From Fasciola hepatica (lineage: Eukaryota; Platyhelminthes; Trematoda; Plagiorchiida; Fasciolidae): DNA of 64,000 nucleotides. Below are positions 44,695 to 57,206 of the stretch, in pieces. The DNA lies in contig CANUEZ040000031.1 of NCBI GenBank assembly GCA_948099385.1, positions 3,155,001-3,219,000 of the forward strand. The letters are read 5' to 3'. The notes beneath the pieces were generated by a model. That model was not told the origin of the DNA and ran no database searches. It saw nothing but the letters and a program-made list of their open reading frames with translations. The translations under genes were made by a program, and so were the position numbers. Each line of letters opens with the position of its first letter. The stretch's first letter is position 1.

Positions 44695-46490
44695 CTAGGT
44701 GCTAAAGTGTGCGCGTTCGTCTGCGATCAATACCACATACCCAACCTTGAATGGTCTTGTTTTGACCAAACCCTTCTGTCGAGTCTGCAGATTCGGTAAA
44801 TACCCCCGCTGCCGGTGCCTCCAGAAGACCTTGGCAAGATAGTTTGCCCGCTTCCACCCGTGGAGGTAGCTCCCAGGAAGGCTTGCCGGCCCTTGGAATT
44901 CCTCATTCGACCTTAACGTCAATAAGTCGTTCGGGGCGAGCGCCAGGTGGGTGAAGTCGCCGTTCAATACTGGAACCTGGGGGCGGTTGTTCAGAATTCT
45001 CTCTACCTCAGTCATGACAGTATTCAGCGTCTCGTCGTCAGACGGCTGTTGCTCCATGATCGACAGCAATTTCTGTCTGGCGGACCGGATCATGCGTTCC
45101 CATACGCCGCCTCGGTGGCTGGCCTGCGGGGGGTTGAAATGCCATCGTATGCCGTAGGCCACGGCTGCGCTGAGTTCAAGGCGCGGGATCGAGACCGACT
45201 CCAGCGGAGCGACGCGGGCTTTGGCGAACAGGATCCTCGTAGTATATTGTCCATCTCCTGTGCACCATCGTCCGTACACCACAGCCTCATAACCGACTTC
45301 GAATGCATCGGAAAAAGCATATAGTCCTCCTATCCATGTTGCATGACCAGGAGCTAAACATCGGGGAATTCTTATCCCCTAATTTCTTCAAGGTGTTAAA
45401 AATCTCTTCCCAGTCCAGCCGGTCTTCTCGGTCCAGTGGCTGGTCCCAATCAATTTTCTTACGGCACAGCCGCTGCAGCAAGATCTTTCCGGGTAGCAGT
45501 CATGGTGAGACGTAACCGAGCGAGTCGAACAGACTAAAGACAGCGGATGGTGTACTTCGACGGGTTACAGACAACTGGGGAACGTTTAGCTGGGTGACAA
45601 AGTCGTCCGTTTCCGCGTCCCATTGTATTCATAAAGTGCGTTCGGTAGGGATTGGAGAGCCGTCCAAATCTCTAACGTTTTCGGCCCCCTCGTGGTACGG
45701 AATGACCTTGAGCACTTCTGGAACGTTCGGCACCCATTCTGTTAGATAGAAACCGCCCTCTTATAGCAATCTTGCCAGGCCTCTGAACTGCGCTAGAGCT
45801 GATTCTATATCATCGAATGACCCAAGGCAGTCGTCGACGTAGAAACTTCTGCTGACCCTATTTACCACCGACCGATGGGCCAAATCTCCATGTTTGTTTG
45901 CAGATTCTCAAAGGGCGTAGTTCGCACAGAACGATGATGATATGGCTCCGAAGGAGTGGACGGTCATTCTATAAATTACCACTGCCTTGTCCCGGTCGTT
46001 TTCTTCCCACCACAGGAAAGACAACGCATCCCGTTCTCTTACCGGTATTTTCACTGGTGAAACATTTCCCTAATGTCGGCGGACAAGACGACTGTACCCA
46101 CTCTGAAACGGCACAAAACTTCGATTAGTGGTGTAGCTCAGTCAGGCCCTTGCAGTAAGCGATCGTTTAACGACTTGCCCTGGAACCTGGCCGCACAGTC
46201 GAAAACCACCCGCAGTTTTTCGGGTTCCTTGGGGTTGTTGACCGGCTGGTGGGGTAGACACCGGATACCATTTCGGCCGTCAGTGTTGGCAGGCTAATTA
46301 ACAACGTAGCCGAGAGCTTCGTTTCGATTCATTAACCCTGCTCATCGTTCCCACAGATCCTGGTCCCGGATGAAGCGTTCTTTTCGTCGTGGTAGTCGTT
46401 GGAGAACGTAGTTTCGGTTGTCAGTCCACGGGTCGGCAGATAGGCGCCATGAAAGGGAACCATTTAAAGGCCTCTAGTGCGTTGCTGCAT
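44695..46490 (-). pseudogene. Pao element 2 pol: RT, partial RNase H, partial integrase and C-terminal domain
   Basis: The region starts with a segment containing RRKERFIRDQDLWER, then RT blocks [16 protein letters not shown] and SADIREMF in mixed frames (46260-45990), GHATWIGGLYAFSDAFEVGY (RNase H start, 45330), and frame 45282-44695. That frame contains SIPRLELSAAVAYGIRWHFN, an in-frame jump from RNase H to the end of the integrase core (PPQASHRGGVWERMIRSARQ), ILNNRPQVPV, and the Pao C-terminal domain (PGSYLHGWKRANYLAKVFWR). The rest of RNase H and most of the integrase are deleted. Stops and frameshifts in RT make it inactive. Confidence 0.8.
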
Positions 46491-46497
46491 TGCTTGT

Positions 46498-49130
46498 AAG
46501 GCGAAGTGATCCTCTTGAAACGACGATGTTCGTTCTTCTCCGATGTCACGTAACTCTTTTTCATACCATTTATAACAAGTACTACTGCAGAAGGGTGGGT
46601 ACATCATATCCGCTCTCTTACGAGAAAAAACAGCATTTTAGATCTAACTTTCACCCATGGTGCCCCTCGTATATCTGTCTCAATCTCCCAAAGTTTTCCC
46701 GGCAGCGATCAAAATCTGTATGACTGCCTCATTCCCACTCACTCACAGCTCACCCCGAAGTCACACTGCATTGTACCCTCTCCTCTCCCTGACTGGAAGG
46801 TTCTCCCTGCTACCATTAAACAAGCTGATTGGAGTGAGTTTTTCCTCTCTCGTGATCCAAAACAAGCCACTATGCACACACTGTGCACAGTCTTCCAGGT
46901 GTCTTTATAGGATTAAATACCTCCCCTAGCAAATGAATAATGTCAAATCCCATATCGTCTCTCTGCAAACAAAGTATGTCAGGCTTCAAAAAATTCATGA
47001 AACCAAACACGACTTTGCAATTCTTATTCAAATTTTTCGCCTCACTTCTATTATCCAAAAGTTTGAAGAAACTACACTGCGTAACCAGGAAATAAAGGCT
47101 CTGCGACAATAAAATAGACCTCATCGACTGTCATTATCGACAAGGACCAGAACCTCTAATACCCATGGAGATACCCCGCACACTGGTTCAATGGACAGAG
47201 TATCCGCCTCTACTCCCCCTTCCACTGCGGAGGCTTTCAACTCATTCTTCGCCTCAACTATGGCCCCTAGTGTCAATGTTGAACCTCCGCCTCCTCCCCT
47301 AGTTACCGCTCCAACTCTGCCCGCAATGGAACTTGACGCCCCAATTATCTCCCATTTGTTGACCAATTTGAGGCCATCATCTTACCCAGGACCTGACGGC
47401 TTACCGCCCACTGCAATAGCTAAATGTGGACCCGACCTACCTTACCTACTACTGGATATATTTACCCTATCAATGAACTCCGGTCTGGTGCCCACAAACT
47501 GGAAATGCTCAGTCATAATCCCGAACCACAAGAAAGGCTCACTGCATGAGGTAACAAACTACCGTTCCATTAACCACACACCTATCCTCTTTCGGCTAAT
47601 GGAAATAATCGTAAAAGAACACATCGTCAAACACTTCTTTCAATTGGATGTTATCAATCCTCTACAACACGGTTTCCTTCGGTCAAGATCATGCGCAACC
47701 TGCCAACTCGACTTTTTGAATCTTGTCACTGAAATGGCAAACAATGGAATGACCCTTATAGTAATTTACTTGGATATGTCAAAGGCATTTGACCGCGTAC
47801 CACACCCACATCTTCTGGCCAAAATCCGATCCTTTGGCATTACTGACTCTTTACTATTTTGGATCAATTCCCACCTGTCTAACCACTCTCAGGTCGTCTC
47901 AATAAACGGACACTGTTCCGGGCCTAAACCAGTTACAAGCGGTGTTACACAGGGTAGCGTCCTTGGCCCTCTGTTGTTCCTCATGTATATAAACGACGTA
48001 TTCCTATCACGAGTCATGGCACCCCATTTCTTTTTGCTAATGGCATTAAAATTGTCTACCCATTCAAGCCTGAATGCCTCGCCTTGGCTACCTTGAACAT
48101 CTCCAAAGACATATCCGCACTCCATAGAAAGTGCTCAACTTGGCAGATAAATGTTTTTGCTGACAAATGCGGGGTTCCTAAATATAAATGCAAGCTACCT
48201 CCAGGATATTTAGCTGTTTGTGGTTCAACCATTGCTAACAAGCGAATCGTTCGGGACCTTGCCTTAAGCTATTCCTACACATTTAATTTCTCGGAATATT
48301 CAGCTCTCCAAGTGGCTCCTTCCGACTTCGAGACTGCATTCTCTTCCTTAATAAACCCCATGCCAGGCCTTTATTAGAATACTGCCCGGTGATCTTTTCT
48401 AGTATGCGGAAATCGGACAGAATTGTTATCGGATCAGTTTAACGCGGTTTTACTGAGCTACTGACTGGATGGAGCTCGCCGTTCACTTATAAAGAAAGCT
48501 GTTTATTTTTAAAACTAGACCCTTTGTGGATTCGCAGTATGAAACTAAACCTTATCTTTTTGTATAACATTCTTCACAGCCGCACATACACTTCTAATCC
48601 ATTACACTTTGCACCTGTTTCTAGCTATCCACTACGTTCTAGAGCTCTTATCCTTTCAACCCCTATTTTCAGCCCTAGCTTGCTTTCACACTTCATCATC
48701 ACAGAGTACTCTAGCTTTTGAAATAAACTGCCTTAAGAAATACGCCGTTCTACTTCCAGCCATCGGTTTAGAAGTGCGCTGGATAAACTCCTCACGGTTA
48801 CCCAAACCTTACAGCTCCCAAATATAGACATACCCGATGACCAAGCCTATGAGAGGGGTCTAGACTTTTGAATCGTGTAAACGCCGGCCGTCTGTGACAG
48901 ATGAAGTCGAATAAAAATTCTTAGTTCTTCTGCCTTTCATAATCGAAAAGCTAGTCCCAGAGAGTCACCGTCGACTGATGTTGCCTCTCTGTATTGATGC
49001 CTATTTGTCCTCAGCTGGGATCATCCCAGACTGCGCTGCTTTACTTTTTCTCTATTTCTAGGCCTTTATTCTTGCGTACCTTTTGCTCGATGACCCTTAA
49101 TACTCTGGAGGCCACACCGCTCACTAACCT
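46498..49130 (+). mobile_element. LINE H, left copy (CR1-like, 5'-truncated)
   Basis: Plus strand: the end of an endonuclease (about 46590-46880, with ILDLTFTHGAPRI then SDQN), a linker, RT (47191-48096 and on to 48380 in other frames), thumb and C-terminus (to about 48880), 3' UTR to about 49130. It sits inside Pao element 2 in the opposite orientation. An almost identical inverted copy lies at 61102-64000. Confidence 0.82.
47191..48096 (+). CDS. LINE H reverse transcriptase ORF (301 codons)
   Basis: It contains a Pro-rich linker, YPGPDGLPPTAIAKCGPDLP, CSVIIPNHKKGSLHEVTNYR, QHGFLRSRSCATCQLDFLNL, motif A LIVIYLDMSKAFDRVPHPHL with Asp intact, and SGVTQGSVLGPLLFLMYIND. About 8 codons before the expected YADD box the frame shifts; in the original frame the box reads FANGIKIV, so both catalytic Asp are replaced. 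C-terminal blocks follow at 48084-48377 (CSTWQINVFADKC, IVRDLALSYSYTFNFSEYSA). The protein is thus a dead RT. The shown start is simply the first Met in the open frame. Confidence 0.85.
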   Translation: MDRVSASTPPSTAEAFNSFFASTMAPSVNVEPPPPPLVTAPTLPAMELDAPIISHLLTNLRPSSYPGPDGLPPTAIAKCGPDLPYLLLDIFTLSMNSGLVPTNWKCSVIIPNHKKGSLHEVTNYRSINHTPILFRLMEIIVKEHIVKHFFQLDVINPLQHGFLRSRSCATCQLDFLNLVTEMANNGMTLIVIYLDMSKAFDRVPHPHLLAKIRSFGITDSLLFWINSHLSNHSQVVSINGHCSGPKPVTSGVTQGSVLGPLLFLMYINDVFLSRVMAPHFFLLMALKLSTHSSLNASPWLP

Positions 49131-49289
49131 GGCCTATGCATCTACCTGACCGTCGGCTATTCGTAAGCTACCCGACCGATACTCCCTTGGTTGCGTTCCG
49201 GGATCCTCTGGTGCCCGGCAGCCTGATCGTGGACTACCCGATACATACGGTTGTTTGGCCCCACCAAAAAATACTCGTGTGAATCCCAA

Positions 49290-49490
49290 CGGTTCAGGGC
49301 CTTGTCAGATCCACCGATTTGGCCGGGGCACATCGGGCGTGCAGGCCGTCCACAATGATGTGAGGGCGCAACTGGGCTGGCGGATCGCACCTCCTGTCAT
49401 CAGAATTGGTTTTCAGGTTAAGTGTCCAGAGCACGGCCAGCCTAAACCATTAGCACCAGTCGCTGATTGAAAAACAACGTTCCATGCATC
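49290..49490 (+). repeat. Repeat K, copy 2
   Basis: It aligns in reverse with 31960-32200. Position 49396 within it is exactly where similarity with the right inverted arm ends. Confidence 0.7.
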
Positions 49491-51509
49491 TTACTGCTGC
49501 CACCCACTGCCCCTCCAACGTTCCTGAAGAATGTGTACCATACACCCGGCCAAGTTCCAAATCAACATATGCACATATACTCGCTCGGCTCAGAAATGTA
49601 CCCTACTATTTGCAACTACTGACTTTTACATCCATCGACTTGCCATCTACCTGTCTGAACTGATCCCATGTCTAACCTTGTTCTGTTATGTCCAGTTACC
49701 GGATTCTGTACCCCGAAAAACGAAACGGTTTCAATGTTCAAATCTTCATTATGAACATCACAAATCCTGATATACTTATGAAGAGACCACTCATCCATTT
49801 GGTAATTTGTATGTCACCACTACATTTACCTAAACAAAACCATCATTTGAAGATTTGTTTCTCACCTGCCAACAGTTCCGCACAAAACGAAATGGCCCTC
49901 CTTCCAGCGCTCCATCTGCATGACACCAGCTCTATGTTCATTGTATACTTCCGTAGTATCTACTCTCATTCAGCCACTTGCATTTCGTGACAGTTGCATT
50001 GGCAGTGAGGCATCAACAATCCAGGGCATAAATAGTCCGGTTGCCTCCTCAGCTTTTCATGTCAGACTTCAGCACATCCAGTTACGCAATCACCTGCACT
50101 TCCTGAGAGCTGTTCATATGAACTTTTATACGACTGTATCAGCTTACTACATGTCCACGTCCCGCATCCATTTTGTCAACAACTTTGGATGTTCTCATGC
50201 TACTCACCAACGAACCCAGACAAATCCATAATTGTACCACTCTTCACTCATCTATGAACTCCTGCCGGTGTTCCACCAAGACATCATGGTCAGCCACCTG
50301 CTCCACAACCCATGGTGTGCTTTTTCTACATCTTTAGCTGAAAATCAAGTACCTGTAATTTAGGCTGCCCTTATTCTGTTTGTCCCCCTCCCAAAGTCTC
50401 AAGTTGGAAGTTCTTCAATGTATCTAGTCGCACAATTATACGCGCTTTCTGAAGGTTCCAGTGATGTAATACTCCCAGGTGATTCCGTCAGATGCCAAAC
50501 ATATAAACCACTATCCTGTCCACTTCGTTGTAAATTTGTATTCCTCATCTGTCAGTCTTGCAGTAACCCCCAATAAACCAATATTTAAGCACCGTTTCAC
50601 CCATTTATTACCTATTGCCATTTTCCATCAGTCCTCCACGATTAAGCATCTACGCCAAAGAACACTGCGAAAGCAACTTCTTCAAACCTTTGCTGGAAAT
50701 AAGCTATACGTATGCCAAGTTACTGACCTTCCGGTTATTCCCCAAATGCCCCATGTCAGACTCTTATCAGCATGTCCCGTTAAGCGATTCTTTACATGTT
50801 TTGACAGTATCGTTTATGCACCACAATGATACGAGTTCATAAAATCATCATATATCGACTCCTCTATCCACCCTGTTGTTAACTTGAGTTCACTAATTAA
50901 CCTGAAACAAACCCTTTATTTGAATCATGTTCCACTCACCGTCAACTTTCTTCACTCTGTTCCGCCAAACCTTCCAGGCTCGGGTATCTACATACGTCTC
51001 TTTATGAGGGCGTCCTCCACAACCTCCTGATGAATAGTGAGCACTAATTCAGTGATAAAACGGACTTTGTATCATCTACGAAATTCCCCTCCTCAGAGAA
51101 CGCCACAAATCCTTCGGTATTATGCTACCTCTATTTTCCGGGTCATTTTGGCTATCGGTTCAAGTGCATGTCCTTCATCACCAAAATATTTCCAGTTTTT
51201 TGCTGGTGCATTTTTGAAGGTTTTCTTCGTCAATTTACTCGCCCCTGCTACTTTACATCGATGATACCCGAAATACTGAGAGTTGTTACCTCATCCCGCT
51301 TTACTTTATCATGAATCTCGACCGCGGAGCTCATCCTACCCGCCACTGGGCGGTGCCTCCTTCTGACCTTCAAACTCAAGTTTGCCGGCCATTCATTCGT
51401 GCGACCAATAAAACCTATAAAACGTTGTGCTGCGTTTACCCGAATGAATATCCAAGAAACAATTTGTGACCAAACTTGTATCATATGATAAGCCTCTGGT
51501 GTCTTTGAA
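49491..51509. other. No recognisable gene
   Basis: Pyrimidine-rich plus strand with many short open frames. No family, repeat copy or RNA was recognised. The right end carries the (TTA)n tract next to Pao coding sequence, so this may be the body or 3' UTR of an inserted plus-strand LINE. Confidence 0.4.
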
Positions 51510-51538
51510 ATCAAACGTTATTATTATTGTTATTATAA
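51510..51538 (+). repeat. (TTA)n tract at insertion edge in Pao element 2
   Basis: TTA-rich tract directly beside interrupted Pao pol sequence (minus), similar to the tail at 26394-26426. It suggests the 3' end of a LINE inserted in plus orientation. Confidence 0.6.
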
Positions 51539-51539
51539 C

Positions 51540-53440
51540 AGCAGCTTCAGGTGACACTCTATGCCATCCATTTCGACGGATCAATGATTCACGGAACCAC
51601 TTCCCCCTACCGGACCGTATAACATCCATCCCAGAGCCGTGCGTACGGCAAAAGGTGCGTGGCGGTCGCCCACTCTCTGGTCAAGTACCAAGTGTGCCTC
51701 TGGCATGTCGCAGCTGATGAGGAGGTCCACTTCGTCGTCTTCCCAGTCTACAACGGATTACGTCCTGCAGGTGGGGCCACCTAGTCAAGATCGCGTTCAC
51801 TGACCTTAGTGCTCGCATGGAGAGGTCAGCTAATGTGAACGCTTCTGTTGCACCGATTTGCTCGCTAGTGTCTAAGGCGATGAGTTGCAACCTCAACCGG
51901 CCGGCAGTCATTACTTGTGTTCCGCTCACCGTGCTCACTGCTAACGACGTCGTACCTTTAGCGAGCCGGTTTTTGTCGGCAAACCACTCTTTTACTAGGG
52001 TAGTGTCAGATCCACTGTCGACGAAAGCCAACGCTTTGACCACACCAGTTAAGGTCAATACTCCCACGGCAACTACTCCAAGACGTACTGGTTTACTGGC
52101 AGACGGCGATGTTGAACAAGTCACACTGGGCTTGGTGCTCGCCTCGGGTGAAGTTACTCTCACCTGGTGTAACAATCTATGGTGTCTGCCCGCGCAGCCC
52201 TCGTAACCACATCGGCCCATTGTCCTGCAAGCTGCCGCCCGGTGGTTAGTATTGAGACAAATGAAACACGTTGTTGCTATCCTCGCCATTCCCCACCGTT
52301 CGTTTATCGTGGCGTTGCCGAACTTGGGGCATTCTGGTAGTCTATGGCTAGCACCACAGGATCTGCAACTTGGTTGCGACGTGGCATCGCGTGGAATGGC
52401 GTGCGCATTGGTCCAAGGCTGACATTTCGGCTGTCCCCGTGCAAGGGTTTGCCCCTGGCTAGTACTGGGCTTGTTTGTCCGGTTGCTGTCCCTAATAAGT
52501 CGGCCAAATCTGCTGTCGGCTATTTTGGTTTGCCTGTCCAAGTATTCGGTCAGGTCTTCGAAGTTAGCCTCCCGGTCGCCTCGGCCTATACGTTCCGCCT
52601 CTTCCGCCCACCGACCTTGTAGTTCGGGAGAGAGGTGACGGACTTTGCCCTCCAACGTATGCATTGCATCCAAGTCAGCCCTGTGACCTAGATGGTCGAG
52701 GGCCATTAAACAGTTCTGTGTTTTGATAACCAGGTTGGCCACCGTATAGACGTTGCCCTTGGTTCTCTTTGCCTCTACCATCACGCCCTCTATTAGGTTA
52801 CGGGCTACTTTGAAAGGTTGGCCAAACAGGTCCCTCAAAATCTTCCTTGCTCGGGTGTAACCATGTTCCGGGTAGAGCATAGTACACCCATCGCTAGCTT
52901 CCCTTGCTCGGGCTGACGGTGATGAGTCAGATAGAGAAGCCTTTGCCCAGGATCGGTTACCTTATTTTCGACGAACGTTTCGAACTGCTTGACAAACATG
53001 CAGTAGTGTTCAGATCGCCCGTCGAAAACCGTCAGTTTTACTCTTGGCAGATCAATCATCGGTGGCGTTGATGTTTTATAGTCGGAGACCGGCGTGGAGT
53101 TTCCTATTTTATTGGGACCTTATCTATCGGAAAGGTCATAGTCGTTGGTCCGCTCATTTTTTTGACTAAAGTTCCGTTCTGCTTCGTGGGCCTGTTGCCT
53201 AGCCGATAACAGTTGTTGTTCTGGGTTTAATACCCTTAGCTTAAATAGATCGACATCCTTACAATCCATATCACCCTCAGTAATACATGAGCTAGCACTG
53301 ACAGGACTAGGTGAGCTAGCAATAACTAAAGGATCAAAAGCACCCAAAACCTCCCCAGAGATTTGCTGTATTACTTCTTGTCCAGATTCCAATGACTCCG
53401 ATCCTTTTCTTGGCATTTCGCGTATTTTCTCGTTCCTAAT
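51540..53440 (-). pseudogene. Pao element 2 gag and protease
   Basis: Gag begins near 53418 (MPRKGSESLESGQEV) after the LTR and a short leader, hits a stop near 53120, and resumes with MIDLPRVKLTVFDG (53059). The long frame 52880-51681 (399 codons) has the gag core FGQPFKVARNLIEG, two cysteine knuckles (CRSCGASHRLPEC and CFICLNTNHRAAAC) and the aspartic protease motif ALAFVDSGSDTTLV with DSG intact. After a frameshift the conserved block VDLLISCDMPEAHLVLDQRV leads into pol, which is cut near 51540. Gag would form the particle and the protease would process it. Confidence 0.85.
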
Positions 53441-53455
53441 TGATCGATTGAGTAT

Positions 53456-53830
53456 TGTAACACACGTTTGTGCAATGCGTAGCCAAATTCGCAAAGGAAT
53501 CCGGAATCAAATGGCGATTATCCGTGATATTCTGCGATAATAGTTTATTGAATGAACAATGACATCGAAAAGATACAAACCTCAATAATGAGATCACAAG
53601 GACTCAACAAACGAGAACCGACTTGCGACGTGCTGGCAAGGAGCACGTGCATCACGCAGGTCCAGAGAAAGTATATGTCAAAGTAGCTCTCTGGGCGCGA
53701 ACAAACAACAATTGGTCCATAAAAGGAACACTTCGTAAAGACACGTCAATAGTGTAAGCAAGTGATTGATGCTAAGAAAAACCTAGAACAGCGAAGTTTT
53801 CAGGGTTATTTTCCATGCCCGGTCGGCACT
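53456..53830 (-). repeat. Pao element 2, 5' LTR (375 bp)
   Basis: It ends GTTACA at 53456 on the sense strand. Its first bases are altered from TGTAAC. Nearly identical to 60560-60935 except for the first about 70 bp, which are clearly diverged. It carries a sense AATAAA-type signal (CAATAAACTATTATCG, near 53530-53545). Confidence 0.85.
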
Positions 53831-53839
53831 CAATGTTTG

Positions 53840-54050
53840 CGAACGATATGGGTATTTAAATGACATTTTAGTATATTCGTAATGATTATCGTTTTATAAG
53901 GTCTGAAAATAATGGCCGCAGAGTTGAAAGGATCAAAAATGTCTGAAAAGGTTTACAAGGATAGAATACCGAATATGAAAAAACACCAAACAACCGATGA
54001 ATTCCTTTGTGAAGTTGGGCTGCTGGGTGTAGGTGGAGTCCGTGCAAACC
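53840..54050 (+). repeat. Repeat J, copy similar to 31170-31400
   Basis: About 200 bp with roughly 70% identity to 31170-31400. Shared blocks encode ACACCAAACAACCGATGA-like sequence and, in one plus frame, MSEKVYKDRIPNMKKHQTTD. Origin unknown. Confidence 0.55.
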
Positions 54051-54134
54051 AAATGGACAGCAAATTGCCAATATTTCTCTGCTGAACCTGCTTTGTCGGG
54101 ACTCCGCAGGTCGGAGACGCTTGGAGAAGGAATT

Positions 54135-56450
54135 TCATAATTTCCATGAGGGTGGGGGTGTTAAACGAGTGCCATGTTGGCGATAGCTTCCTTGATCAAA
54201 GCGGAAGCTGCCTGAGCCGTGTCGAGAAAAATGAATTTCCGCCCACCCCCACCTATGAGGCCTGTTACAGGCTGCATTATTTCGGTGCAGATGGGGATGA
54301 ACTGCCATAAAGATTAACCAAGCCAGAAAGACGGCGCAGATGCCTGTAAGAGTGAGGTTGGGGATGGTCGCGAATTTCCGCCACCTCGTCGGGAAGGGGA
54401 GCATGCCCGAAGCTGAGATTTCGTAACCTAGGAATGTGATGATTGTCCTACCTAATTTGCATTTGGTAGGATTATTGGTTACACCGTGTTGGCTAAGGGG
54501 CTCAAAAAGAGCGCGTAGGTGTGCCATATGCTCTTAAGCTGAAGATCTTGCCACCAAAATATCGTCTTAGTTCAAGTAGTCATTCTTCAAACCGCGTGTT
54601 GCTTCATGCACACACTTTTGAAGGGTTTGGGCTGCAGTGCCGAGCCCAAAAGGCATGCGCAAAACCTTGGATCGTCCGGATGGAGTTGTGATGGCTGTTT
54701 TAGGGGTGTCAGATTCAGCTGCGGGGATTCGGCGGTAGGCTCTGAAGAGGTCGGTTCGGCTGAAAACAGAACAATCAGATAAAGAAGAAGTAAGATCTTA
54801 AATATGTGGAATGGGGTACTTACTGGGATAGTAGCCTGGTTGAGGCTCTATAATCGCCGCAGGGGCGCCAGTCGCCATTTGGTTTGGGAACCGTGTAAAG
54901 TGACGAGGTCCACGGGCTAATCAATGGGTGTAACATGCCTAATTTTAGCATGTGTTCGAGCTCAGCCAGTGATACGCGGAGCTAGTTTAGTGCCAAGCGA
55001 CGTGGTCAGCTAAACTCTGGGGTCCTTTTGAGATATTATTGTGGGCGACGTTGGTGGCCACCGTGGGAAGGGGTCCAGATTGTCTTAGCACCTCTGAAAG
55101 GAGGTTTGCGTAGGAGTGTTCGGCCTGAGGTTCAATGTAGAGGGGCTTGATGTGATTCACGGAAGAATACGAACCGGTTACAGTAAGAGAAGTCTGTCCG
55201 CCGACAAATCTCCGGCATCCTGCATCAACCAAGAGGCTGAATTGACCAAGGAAATCGGTACCTGGCACGGGATAGGGGACGTCTGCGACTATAAACACCC
55301 AGCGGAAGGTGCGACGTAGGCCCAAGTTGAGCACGAGTGACCTACGGCCGTAAGAAGAAATAGGAATACCGTTTGCGTCACGGAGTTGTTGGATTGATGG
55401 AAGTTTGCATCACCTGCCTCCTTTGGAATGACAGTAAATGCTGCCTCGTAGTCATTTAAGAGCAGGTTATTGGAAACTAAATTTCAAGCATGCAACAGAC
55501 GAATGCTATTATGGCTGGCGACAGCTTTAGTCGTCGGAACGCGTCAGGATATTGCTTTCCCTGTTTGGCACTTGGGAAGGTGCAACCGGCTTTGCAGCGC
55601 CGGGCATTCTCTCCAATCGTTTGAGATATCGATAGTGCATCGATCGAGCTGGGCTAACGGGGCGGCCAAAGGGAGATCCTCTGTGACGTTCGCGTCTGTC
55701 AGAGTTGTGACAAGATTTATGGCCTCCACCTTGAGAACAACCTGGAGTGGAAAAAGGTCTGAAAACTCGCTCAAAAGCAGCCATCAGAGTGCCCTCAGAG
55801 CTTTCCTACGGTTAGAGCTGTGGTCTGGGGGCTGCTCGAGTCTGTTACGGCAGTAATGTTCGAATGGCACCGTTCCGTAATGCCGTCCGCTGGTTTTTCC
55901 GCTTCTGAGAGCTTAAGATGGCTAGAAACCTCGAGCAGTGCCTGAATATTGGGTGGTAGTTGCTGTACCCACAACTCTTGAGGGACTTCTCCCTCTGAAG
56001 TTTGCCCTGCCAGCTGCTGCATTTCTCTCGGTAATGCAAACGACGTCTTACTACCCATCTCCGTCCCCTGGATAAGCCTTTTCAGTCCGGAAGATTCTGA
56101 CGGCAAGTGACAATAGATTGCTGCGTCTTCCACGGCTGTGCAAGAACAGTTACCGATTGTTACTTCGAGTATTTTGGTAGCAAAGTCTCTAACCGTTGTT
56201 CCAACTGTGAGTAAAGAGTAGCCAATTCAGAAAGAACCCCAAAGCAAGAACAAGATCGATTCGTAGTTTCCACAGTAGTTGATTAACAAGTTATACGCAT
56301 ATAGTTTTGTACAAACCTCAACCGTACAGCCACAAGGTTTAACAACTAGGACCAGAGTTCAGAAAAGGCCAACGTCAGGTACCACCGTCACGGCAGCCTA
56401 AGGTCGAATCAAAATTATGCCACCACATGTGAGCAAAATATAAACAAATA
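54135..56450 (-). mobile_element. Ty3/gypsy LTR retrotransposon remnant (gag-PR-RT)
   Basis: Minus frames in the correct order. Gag-like, 56133-55795: FALPREMQQLAGQTSEGEVP, ELWVQQLPPNIQALLEV. Protease region, 55334-54987: LGLRRTFRWVFIVADVPYPV then GTDFLGQFSLLVDAG. RT, from about 54900 in broken frames to 54527-54135: HLRALFEPLSQHGVTNNPTK then CKLGRTIITFLGYEIS, typical of the gypsy RT palm-thumb. RNase H and integrase are missing beyond 54135. The 5' LTR, if present, would lie about 56450-56570, where the Pao element 1 end also lies; I could not define it. Confidence 0.72.
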
Positions 56451-57206
56451 TTGAAGTGCAGTGATTGATGCATGTTGTACTTGTTCGAGAGTCAACAAAA
56501 TAAAGAGCATAGTCTGGACAATACAACTATATGACAAAGGTTAGGGAGGATTTCCACACATGGACGTTAGAATGTCCACCAAATCCTCCCATGAAACGGT
56601 CAACATCCAAGGAGTAAATAGGGGTACTGATTCGCCCTAACCTTCCTAGGCCCTAAGTCAGTGCATACGTAGGTTGCTATGGGCTTCGTCCATCGTTGGC
56701 CAGTCGCAGACACGCTAGCAGGTTCCTTGAGGTTGTGCTCCATCTCTGAACGTCTTAGAGTTTCTTCTGAGAATTATACGACATTAGCTGTACACAAAAA
56801 AGGACTTTGATGTGATCGGGATGCGCAGATAGACTACGGAATGTAGAAGAGAAGGCTGCTTGAACAAGAATAAAGTACGTAGCACGATGAAGAGTGAGAA
56901 TTCTTGGTGCAAATCGAGATGGCCACAGGGTACTCGAACATCAGGTGCTCAAAGTGTGCTGTTATCACAGTAGAAATATGTTTGACCCGCAACTTAAACC
57001 CACTTGGACACAGGTTGAATAATAACACAAATAGGTCACGAAAAAATAGATATTTCTATAGACGGTCAACAAGTGCTTGTTAAAGAGTTCCTGCTACTTC
57101 ACAATCAAAGTCGTGTCGTGCGATGCACTAGGGTTTCGACAAATAACTCTTTAGTAAATCGTGAACACCGTATGAAATTAGACACAAATATGCTTCAAAG
57201 ACGATG

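Larger units (their letters stand above)
43468..53830 (-). mobile_element. BEL/Pao LTR retrotransposon, element 2 (interrupted)
   Basis: Minus-strand order: 5' LTR 53830-53456, gag and protease 53440 to about 51540, foreign block 51538-46498 (LINE H, repeat K, unassigned DNA), RT to integrase remnant 46490-44695, untranslated 44690-43844, 3' LTR 43843-43468. The same family supplies the LTR at 60560-60935. LTR divergence shows it is not young. Confidence 0.8.
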